From Platanthera guangdongensis (lineage: Eukaryota > Streptophyta > Magnoliopsida > Asparagales > Orchidaceae), in assembly GCA_039583875.1 (NCBI GenBank), contig CM077155.1:4948043-5012042 (forward strand): 64,000 nt of DNA. Direction: 5' to 3'. The notes under the pieces were generated by a model, which worked only from the letters and a program-made list of their open reading frames with translations, ran no database searches and was not told the origin of the DNA. Every line of letters begins with the position of its first letter. The first letter of the stretch is position 1. Below are positions 55,898 to 64,000 of the stretch, piece after piece. Made by a program: the position numbers and the translations under genes.

Positions 55898-56518
55898 TTA
55901 TCTTACCTTAGGACCCCAATAATTATTGGGTCCTAGGTTCTGATTAGCCTGAAGATAAATATCTCTTCCTACAAATTTTTTGACAGGAGGACTAACACTA
56001 GCTCTCGGCATAGTGGGATTGTGCCAATAATCTAAGGCAAAATGGCCCCACTTTTCCATAGTACCAGCACTCATGAATGTTGTATCTTCTTTTCTGAGCA
56101 GGTCCTGTAGTATGGTTAACTTCTGACTGAACAGAAGGAAGAGGTGCAACAGCCTTCTTGAAGTTCCTTTCAGTAAGGATCTGACTGAAGGTGAGCCTTA
56201 CAACAGTCTTTCTTGGTTGGCTTTGACTGTCATTTGTAGTAGTCGTCCTTGCAGACGATATGTTGTTTATATCATCAGAGATAGCTAGATTTGGCCTACT
56301 AATAGACTTACCCTTGGTTTGAACCTTTGCTGGATGGGCTTGAATGAAGGCTACTGCCTTATTCTTGAGAGTGGGGGCTGGGGTACCAAAAACAAATGAT
56401 TCAGGATTGGCCATTTGAATTTCCTCATGAGAAGCCTTAAAGGCACTCATTCCCTTACTATACCTTCCACCATACCTGTGAACATCTTTGTTCATACTAG
56501 TGGATCTATCATTCATTT
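55898..56518 (-). pseudogene. Element B gag, C-terminal part
   Basis: Two overlapping frames (55998-56534 and 55898-56149) of the basic Gag tail with a degenerate second zinc-knuckle-like segment (H-E-C-W-Y-[CY]-G-K-x-G-x-F), ending N-Y-W-G-P-K before the protease. A frameshift lies near 56050. The TRIM insertion separates it from the rest of gag. Confidence 0.78.
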
Positions 56519-56722
56519 TGATGGGTTCCATCAATGCCCCCGGTGTTAGGAGGTACGGCGTGAGGCGTTATGGCCCACACTAGTCGATACAGAAGGGTGT
56601 GTCCCCTGGGGCCTAACTGGCCGCCCTGTGGATCCTAGGGTAGTCAGCTCCATAAAGGAGTGGTAGCGCCGTCCTCAAACAGTCCGGGCTTTTGGGCGAG
56701 TTGGTTGCGCCATATCCATATA
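56519..56722 (+). repeat. TRIM left LTR
   Basis: A 204-bp repeat, about 94-95% identical by eye to the right copy. The last bases (CATATA) have diverged from CCTACA. Confidence 0.85.
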
Positions 56723-56779
56723 AGTGGTATCAGAGTGGGTTACGGGTTCGAAACCCCGGGGTCATTGCTGGGGGGGGAT

Positions 56780-56983
56780 TGTTGGGTTCCATCAATGCCC
56801 CCAGTGTTGGGAGGTATGGCGTGAGGCGCTATGGCCCACACTAGTCGATACAGAAGGGTGTGTCCCCTGGGGCCTAACTGGCCGCCCCATGGATCCTAGG
56901 GTAGCCAGCTCCATAAAGGAGTGGTAGCGCCGTCCTCAAATAGTCCGGGCTTTTGGGCGAGTTGGTTGCGCCATATCCCTACA
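56780..56983 (+). repeat. TRIM right LTR
   Basis: A 204-bp repeat, TGTTGGGTTCC...TCCCTACA, followed by the TSD copy CATTC. Confidence 0.86.
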
Positions 56984-56988
56984 CATTC

Positions 56989-58951
56989 AGTGACCATAGA
57001 CGCTTTTTTAGTCATACCTATTTGAAGGCAACATCACCTTCTTAAAATGGATGAGAGTCTTAGAAGCTAGAGGCTGGAATGGAGCATCCCCTTTCCCTTT
57101 GGAAGGGGAAACTCTAGTGTTTCCCTTAAACCCGAACCCCTTCTTACCCTTCTGAGAGGAGAAGGAGTCTATCAAGGGAAACACTGTATTGGGCTTGGAA
57201 TAACTAGCCACAATTCTCTTCTCTCTTTGATGCTTCACTTAAAAATCTCTAATGAGACTATCCTTGTACTTGATGGTGCCAATCTGGATGAGAGTAATGT
57301 TATTGAGTTGGCTGAATTCCCTAGCCTTCTGATCCAACAAGGATGTTGTTTTAGCCTGATGGGAAGCAGCTAGCTGAAGGGAGGTTATCTCCTCAGCCTG
57401 CTTCTTAGTTAACTTCTTGCTTTTCTTAAAGGCATACCAAAGTTCACCATACCCGTCAATCAATTTATTGACATCTTCCTCAGCTTCCGACCCTTCATCA
57501 GCACTGGATGATGATGCCTTAGAATTTGGACTTGTCTCATAGTCTGATTCGGAAGATGAGCTGTATAGAGAGTGTAACTTTGCTGGACTAGGCTGATCCT
57601 GGTAAGATTCTTCATCAGACATTGTGATCAGCCCATAGTAGCTGAAGGCATCTTCTTCTTCTTCATCCACCTTTGAGTCACTATCTGAATGCGAAAGAGG
57701 GGCCCTGGTCCCTATCCTAACAGTAGGATATTCTTCTGCTTCATCTTCAGGAGCTTCTCTAGCTCCTTCTTCAGCAACAACCATCCCTATGTATGCTTGT
57801 TCTTCTTCAGATTCAGAAGATGCTGAATCAAACTGACTAAAACTCTTCTCCTTTTTAGCAATGAAGGACTTTTCCTTCTTTTCCTTGTGCTGGTAGACCT
57901 TTTTCTCACCAGCCTCTTTTCTCTTCACTGGGCAGTCAGCTATAACATGCACTGGCTTGATGCAACAATAACATACAACTTTAGAGGAAATATGTTTACT
58001 AAGTTTTGAGGCATACCTGTCTCCTTTGGAGTGGCTTTTCCTGTGATGAGAGGGGGAGGAAGGTCTGCTCCTCCATTGCTTCTTCTTCATCAATTTTTGA
58101 AACTGTCTGGAGAAGCCAACAAAGACTTCATCAAATATGTTATAGTCTGATGAGCTTGGCCTTGTGCTGTCTGAAATATCAGGCCGCCTTGGAGGAGAGG
58201 CAATTCTCTCCTTGCTCTTCCTGGTAATGTCTGCTCTGAAGGCCAAAGACTTTTACTTGTCCTGTGATTTGCTGATGGTCTCCTCCTCTTTCTTGGCAGC
58301 CAACTGCACCTCATAATAGAGTAGCTTTCCAAATAGTATATGGGGAGGAATATCAACAAACTTTGCCACCTCTTTGAGGGCACAGATCTTGGTGTCCCAG
58401 TATCTAGTGAGAGACCTTAGGAACTTGTAATTAAGCTAATAATGACTAAAGACCCTCCCATAGGTCATCATCTCATTTACTATCCTGAAGAATCTTTCAT
58501 AGCAGTCAACTATGCACTGCCCCTTAGACTACCTGAAATCCTCACACTCCTGGATGAGCATGGACTTACCGTCATCTCTGACCTCTTCAGTTCACTCCAT
58601 GTAAACCACTAAAGTGTCCCACATCTCTTTAAAGGTCGTGTAGTGGACCAGATTCTGAAAGGTAGAGTCATAAATGACACATAACTATTATGTTTTGTGC
58701 CCTCTTATCCAGTGTAGCCAATATGACATCATCCTTAGTCATTTTAGAATATGTCTTTGGTGTCTGAACTGTTGCATCTAGAGCTGATACTTTCATAGGG
58801 ATGAAAGGTCCCTCTTTGACTGTCAAAAATATCCTTGGGTCAGAGGCTTCCATAAACAACTGACCCTCGCATTCTAGATGAAAAAACTCTCCTTCCCGTA
58901 GATAGGAAGTTTCATGGAACCCATCTCCTTATGGTTCTCTCCGGAACCCAT
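56989..58951 (-). pseudogene. Element B gag, N-terminal and central parts
   Basis: Gag pieces 58668-58859 (N-terminal, starting near an ATG at 58951), 58090-58383, 57239-58246 and 57008-57238. The long 335-codon frame carries a degenerate zinc knuckle (C-Y-C-C-I-K-P-V-H-V-I-A-D-C, with the conserved Gly changed to Val), a very acidic Ser/Glu-rich region and a Lys/Gln/Leu coiled-coil-like stretch typical of SIRE Gag. Several stops and frameshifts break it. There are no TCGTCGA-encoded Arg repeats, unlike C and D. Confidence 0.85.
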
Positions 58952-59017
58952 AAGTATAATTCTTATAGCTACCCTTAGAGATCACTCAGACTATCAAGTT
59001 TTTTTTGAGCAACTTCT

Positions 59018-59028
59018 CTCTGATACCA
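59018..59028 (-). other. Element B primer-binding site
   Basis: TGGTATCAGAG on the minus strand, two bases from the 5' LTR. Confidence 0.9.
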
Positions 59029-59030
59029 CT

Positions 59031-61539
59031 TGAAATTCTTTAGTTTCAATGACAGCTAAACACATAAAGAGAGGTGAATAGGTTTTTTAGTCTTTTATGA
59101 CTAGAAAACCTTAGTGTGTTATGAGTTAGCTAGGTTAGCTTGATTTCAAGACAATCCACAAAAGCACACATAATATTTATACTGGTTCCCTTGATTATAG
59201 GTATGTCTACTTTCCCTCTCACATTTCTAATAGTTTGTTAGACAAGGCAACTTCACCAAACTCGGCTCTTAAGAGATTACAACACAGATCCCGCAGGATA
59301 TCTCGGTCTCCTTCAAGCCCTATAACTCAGGCATAAAGCCCTACCACATAGCAAGCTTATTCTTATAACTCAGTGATCTAAAGATCACTTAACTCAGGCT
59401 AGGAGGATAGCCCTACCACTCAGAGAGGATGACTCTCCTACAGCTCAGGCATAAAGGCCCTACCTCAGATCCAAAGCTAGATCATACCTCAGACCCAAAG
59501 GTCCTACAATCAGAGAGAATGAATCTCCTATAGCTAAGGCTCAAAAGCAAGACTACTAATATCCAAGACTAGATCCTACTTCAAGCAAAACTTCCCTATA
59601 ACTCATATCCAAACTTGGATCCCACCTCAAGCAAAACTGCCCTACAACTCAGATCCACACTTGGATCCTACCTCAGGCAAAACTGCCCTACAACTCATAT
59701 CCACACTTGGATCCTACCTCAGGCAAAACTTCCCCACAACTCAGATCCACACTTTGTTCCTACCTCAGGCAAAACTGCCGTACAACTCAGATCCAAACTT
59801 GGATCCTAGCTCAGCCTTTATAAATCAGACCTACAACTCAGATCCAAAAGGATTCTATATAAATGAAAGGGGTTTTGTTGGTGTTGTTTTGACACCAGAG
59901 AAATTTCACTATGTCAACTGCTTCCTGAGCTGAGTTATCTTAACCATAACTTCTTCTTTGTAGCAAGGATAAAGATCTTCAATAAGCTGCTGCTTGTGCT
60001 GGAAGTGTCTCAGAAAAAAACATCTCTGAACTTGCTGTTGATTTGCCCTTCAATCAGCTAACTTTGACTGCAGAAATCTGAAGGCATTGCTTAGTCTTCT
60101 TTCTCAGAAAGCTTTTCTGATCTTGTTGTACTTGGTGAAGATTGATATAGCTAACTCAGTGGAACTTTTAGTTCAGCAGGTTTAACTTCCTGCTTTAAGC
60201 TCGACAACAATGGCGAGGAGAAAGATGAAGTCCAGCCACTACTTTTTGAATGAGTAAACCCTAAAAGTTATGTTCCATCTCCCAATCTTGTCCCTTTTTT
60301 CTTCCTTCGTTCAACGGCCATTAGAGCTGTGGGCCCCACCTATAGTTGTTGGCTGCAACTCTATCTTTATCTACAAAAGTTAAACTGTAGTCCTGCGGTG
60401 CCGTTTGTCGCATACTGTAGCTTTCCTACAACTAATTTGAACTCTGTTGACATTTGCAGACGTCAGTATCTATGGACCTAGCCAAATTCTCAGTTTCATT
60501 CCATGTGTTGAGTGCATTAAGTGAACTGGGTTCACTTAAAAATCTGGACTTAACCAATTCCTTTGCACCATCAGGCATTAAGTACGTTGAGTGAACTGGC
60601 TTTACTCAACCAATTTGAACAACCAAATTCTCCTTCACTATCAAGCATTGAGTGCGTTGAGTGAACCTTCATCACTTAACATTTTTGGACTTGGCCAAAT
60701 TTTTTTGCACTCCCAGGAGTTGAGTCAGCCTTCATCACTCAACGCCCCGGGACTTAGCCGCTTCGCTGAATTTTGTCACCTTGCTGAGGCGTTGAGTGAA
60801 CTGACTTCACTCAACACTTCGATACTAAGCCGCAACTTTCTTTATCAATGCGTTGAGTGAGACTTCATCACTCATCACTTTTGTACTTAGCCGCAACTTC
60901 TTGATAAGCTTGCGTTGAGGGAGCTGTCCTCACTCAACGCATCTGTACTTAAACAGATTTTTTTGTCCATCTTTCCTTGAGCTTTGACATCACACGATAC
61001 TTTCTTCTCTAGCATTAAGCTATATTCACTCAACGCTTCTAGACTAAGTCGATTTCCTTTCTTGCTAATACCGAAGCTTTGACAGACTCAGATATATTCG
61101 ACGCCTCTTATTATATGGCGATGAGTGAACTGCCTTCCCGTAATGTCTGTGGACTTAGCCATATTTCTGTCTTACAAACAGCTGAGCTTTGACTGTCCAC
61201 ACCTTACTCAGCGCTTTTTGGCATCTAGCGTTGAGTGAACTGGCTTCACTTCACGCCTGTGGACTTAGGCGATTTTTCTCCTTTCCATTATCCTTCCTTG
61301 GCATTTAGCGTTGAGTGAACTATCTTCACTCAACGCCTGTGAACTTAAACAGATTTCTATCTCTCCACCTCTCTACCTTGTGACCACCTATCACAATCAC
61401 TTAGACAACTTGTCTAAATAATGTGACAAGGACCAACCTGCATGCATGAACTTAAACATACAACAAATACAACTGTGCATATAACATTGATTTGTTTGAC
61501 TTCTACAAATTTGAGACATTGTGAGAAATGGACCCAACA
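59031..61539 (-). repeat. Element B 5' LTR
   Basis: A 2509-bp LTR starting TGAAATTCTT and ending GACCCAACA. It includes a tandem-like region (about 59590-59820) with ACAACTCAGATCCA-type units near 55-60 bp apart, and a U3 region (about 60500-61340) with at least eight GCGTTGAGTGAA / TTCACTCAACGC dyads, each followed by a GGACTTAG-like word. ORFs 59615-59809 and 60591-60860 are products of these repeats. Confidence 0.92.
59585..59830. repeat. tandem repeats in B LTR
   Basis: About four to five imperfect units containing CTCAGATCCACACTTGGATC followed by a CTACCTCAGGCAAAACTG-like segment. Confidence 0.75.
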
Positions 61540-62780
61540 TAGCTGACTGTTAACCGGGAACTGTTCCACACCAAGCTTCCACTTGTTGTCTAGCCGCCTG
61601 ATGCTAATCGCATAGTCCACACAGATTCAACTTCACTTAGTCGCGCAGGTTAGAAAATCTTAACCACAAGATTAAAGTGTATGTAAAGTTCTCATTATTC
61701 TTTTTATTTATGACGAGCTGAGGACTCCTATTTATAAAAGTGAAGACGAGTGCCATCATCGCCCATAATGATAAGATTACCACCTATCATTCTGCAACTA
61801 ACATCACCTATTCGCACAAAACGTGGACACATCATTAGTCTGCCACAAGAAAACATCTGCATAGGCGAAAAGAAGGACCAGTCCGCCAAGCTGAGCGAAC
61901 AACAAAACCAGTCCGCATGGACTTGATCAATCCAGCCACGTGTCCTGAACGACCGTGCCAATACCGAACTGTCAGTCTCCGCAACCAGACCTCACAGTTT
62001 AGCAGACACTGGTACAAAACCATGCAATTTAGCGGTCTCTAATCCAGATCGCTCATCATAGCAACCAAGCCACACGAACTGATCCAATCATGTCAGCGTC
62101 GGACTGCCGGACTCAACCACTAGACCGTACTGAGTAGAGGTTTCCGCAACCAGCCCGCACAAACTGCAACTAGTGACTAAAATAAAATCCACCTAGTCGA
62201 CCTACCGAACTCGATGAACTCCAGAAGCAGTCAACTCAACACAGATTTTCTTGACGAACTAGGCAACAACCTGGACTTGTCACAAAATCGTGACCAAGTT
62301 CACTATACCAGCAAACTACTGTACTTGTCGCTAGTGTTTTCCACTTGTCGCTAGTGTTCATGAATGATGACACTGGCTTATGAATGACAATACAATAATG
62401 CATGTATAGTGGACAAAATTGGTGTAAAGTTAGCTCTAGCTTAAGATAGTCCATATGTCATGAGATTTGGAATAGAATTAATATAATATTTTTAGTGAGG
62501 AGTCTAGCCTTAAAATGACACGAAACTCATGAGGTCGCTCCGAGTCGAGCTCAAAATGTGCAAACATATAATTAAATATATAGCAATTTCCTCATATGTT
62601 GATGCAAACCTGACGTTAGATTGGGTAGTTTGCACAATGCTCAACAAAACGTGAATCATTCACAACTGTGTCAAACACCTATCAAATATTTTGGATTTAA
62701 ACAAAAAATAGCATGCACGCACAAGTATAACATAAACTCAACACCACCACATCATATCATAAAGTACGATCAAGCTAAAG
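61540..62780. other. LTR-like remnant with minus-strand TATA box; no gene
   Basis: The flank to the right of B. A strong TATA box (TATAAATA on the minus strand, 61729-61736) precedes, in minus orientation, a short AT-rich leader. To its right are 600 bp rich in AGTCCGC and ACCAG-like words that recall U3 regions of the A/G/H type without matching them. I infer a decayed LTR; the ends cannot be placed. The ORFs are short and do not look coding. Confidence 0.4.
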
Positions 62781-64000
62781 CTAGAAAATATGTCTAAGGC
62801 ATAAGCGCTGAGACCGTTGAGAAGAAGGCATTGAGATCGCTGAGACAACTGAGACAGCTAGGAAGATAGCATTGAGACAGCTGAAGAAAACTGAGAAGAT
62901 GGCATTGAGACAACTGAGACAGCTGAGAAGATGGCATTGAGATAGCTGAGACAACAGAAACAAAGTTAGTTGAAAATTTTCTAAGTCTAGAAGCGTTGAG
63001 TGAAACAAGTTCACTCAACGCTTCTAAATAAAGATGGAACCGCTGAGAAAGTCAAGAGGTAAACAGCTGAGAATAAAATTAGCTGGAATTTTTCTAAGTC
63101 CAGAAGCATTGAGTGAAGCAGGTTCACTCAACGCTTCTAATGAAGACGAAAGCTCTGAAACAAAGAATTATCTCAGCTGATAAATGAAAAACCGTTGAGA
63201 CCGCTGAGACAAAATCGCTGAGACAGTTAAAGTGCAAGAACCGCTGAGACAACAGATATGAGGAAAGTGCTGAGACAAAGGCTTGTCTCAGCTAATAATG
63301 GAAAACTGTTGCGACTGCTGAGACCACTGAGACAAAATCGATGAGATAAAGCCAGGGAATGTTCTAAGTCCAGAAGCGCTGAGAGCCAAGGCTGATGGCG
63401 TTGAGTGTCTCAACATCACTCAACGCTTGATGAGATTTTGGAATATTTTCTAAGTCCAGATGTTGATGACCACTGCTGACATCATCAAAGTCAATATTGC
63501 AGGAAGCCGTTGAGGGAAAGCAGCTACAGCGCCGAAAGATGTTTTGTCCCTTTCTGATGGAGTTGGCGCTCACCAATCCTTGGTGGGTCCACATACTATG
63601 GTGCCTTTGATTCAAATCAATGCATGTAAAAGGGAAAACAGTAAAGGATTAGGGTTAACGAATCAAAGAAACAGAAAGAAAAACTAATAGAGGCGACTAA
63701 ACATTTATTTCTGATCAATCTTGAAAGCTAAAGTCCAACCAAGATAGCCTGAAGGCAAAGAAGGATAGCTGAAGCTCTTCAAGCTCAGCAAGGTTGTTCT
63801 CTACAGAACAGTTTAGCTGATTCATCTCTCAGCAAGGTGGAAGTTGCTCATCAGTGCAGCAATATAAAAGTGATAGTTGTAGAAGAAGGCTGATTCCTTC
63901 TACAACATGTGAGCTGGACTGAAATCTGCTCAGTCTAGCAAAGTTGACTCAGAGTTAATTCCATGAGTCAGTTAATTCATTTTCTTCAATTACTGTTTTA
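62781..64000 (+). repeat. partial LTR of a B-related family in plus orientation
   Basis: The region 62995-63430 has GCGTTGAGTGAA / TTCACTCAACGC dyads preceded by CTAAGTCCAGA. This is the reverse complement of the arrangement in B, where the dyad is followed by TGGACTTAG. Before and between them are GCTGAGACAACTGAGACAG-type microrepeats. From about 63640 the sequence changes to AAG/AGC-rich text like the transcribed part of the B LTR. This suggests U3 then R of a plus-strand LTR that continues beyond the window. Its left end is not defined. Confidence 0.5.

Larger units (their letters stand above)
56519..56983 (+). mobile_element. TRIM: minimal terminal-repeat retrotransposon (465 bp)
   Basis: Two direct repeats of about 204 bp (56519-56722 and 56780-56983) flank only 57 bp. 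Directly inside the left repeat is TGGTATCAGAG (56725-56735), a methionine-tRNA PBS, and directly before the right repeat is a run of eight G (56770-56777) serving as PPT. This gives plus-strand polarity, opposite to the host element. The repeats start TG and the right one ends CA. Flanks CATTT (56514-56518) and CATTC (56984-56988) are an imperfect 5-bp TSD. There is no coding capacity, so it would use proteins of other elements. Inserted in gag of B. Confidence 0.88.
6218..61539 (-). mobile_element. Element B: SIRE/Maximus-type Copia retrotransposon, split by four direct insertions
   Basis: Minus-strand Copia element reassembled from segments 6218-7243, 41087-42832, 52991-53953, 55312-56518 and 56989-61539. 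The gaps are D, G, the CACTA element and the TRIM, each with its TSD. With insertions removed, about 9.5 kb remains; with a full left LTR it would be about 11.4 kb, a normal SIRE size. Domains in order are Gag with long charged tail, protease, integrase, RT and RNase H. No third ORF is seen between pol and the 3' LTR, unlike C and D. The left LTR is truncated, so its TSD cannot be tested. All coding parts are broken. Confidence 0.88.

Noticed and set aside
56725..56760. Possible tRNA gene because of TGGTATCAGAG and GGGTTCGAAACCCC
   Set aside because: Too short for a tRNA and lacking D and anticodon arms; better read as PBS plus adjacent sequence of a TRIM.
59615..59933. Small plus-strand proteins with repeated L-R-Q-N-C-P-T-T units
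   Set aside because: Produced by tandem repeats in the B LTR.

Overview
This window is plant nuclear DNA, most likely from a eudicot. It consists almost entirely of nested LTR retrotransposons, and I see no host protein-coding gene, rRNA or tRNA gene. The plant assignment rests on SIRE/Maximus-type Copia elements, a chromovirus-type Gypsy element, a CACTA transposon and a TRIM, with TGGTATCAGAG primer-binding sites next to their 5' LTRs. Species cannot be told from the sequence.

The nesting can be resolved base by base from target-site duplications (TSDs). The oldest layer is SIRE-like Copia element B on the minus strand, from a truncated 3' LTR at 6218-6837 to an intact 5' LTR at 59031-61539. 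B has been split by: D, a second SIRE-like element (7244-41081, TSD TTCTA); G, a smaller Copia (42833-52985, TSD ATCAC); a non-autonomous CACTA element (53954-55308, TSD CTT); and a TRIM (56519-56983). D was then hit by C, its sister SIRE-like element (8658-20779, TSD GAAAC, inside D's 3' LTR), and by E, a chromovirus-type Gypsy element (21825-31344, inside D's third ORF). G was hit by H, a relative (44282-49117, TSD CTTCT). A third member of the G/H family, A (735-6006, TSD ACCTA), lies at the left edge. With insertions removed, D is about 12.13 kb and C is 12.12 kb, and the two halves of D's split LTR add up to 1712 bp, exactly the length of its intact partner. These agreements support the reconstruction.

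All seven well-delimited large elements lie on the minus strand. In each, the right-hand LTR is the 5' LTR, followed leftward by PBS, gag, protease, integrase, RT and RNase H. C and D carry an extra large ORF (ORF3) between pol and the 3' LTR. Almost all coding regions are broken. The exception is H, whose 1071-codon protease-integrase-RT-RNase H frame is open but whose gag has been removed.

The main points for a second look are: (1) clusters of short inverted repeats in the U3 region of every LTR family, with a different dyad per family, except that the TCGTCGA dyad is shared by Copia C/D and Gypsy E; in C/D it also lies upstream of ORF3 and inside gag, where it is translated as Asp-Arg-Arg-Ser repeats; (2) a 76-nt GT-AG intron-like segment between gag and protease of E that would make Gag-Pol depend on splicing; (3) a shared gag/pol frame change in C and D; (4) ORF3, an N-terminal plant-transposon-like domain followed by low-complexity, Arg/Gly-rich and conserved C-terminal segments, with no membrane segments; (5) H, a gag-less element that must have moved using a partner's capsid; (6) a TRIM with only 57 bp between its LTRs.

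The last 2.4 kb (61540-64000) holds an LTR-like remnant with a minus-strand TATA box, then part of a B-related LTR in the opposite orientation that runs off the window.
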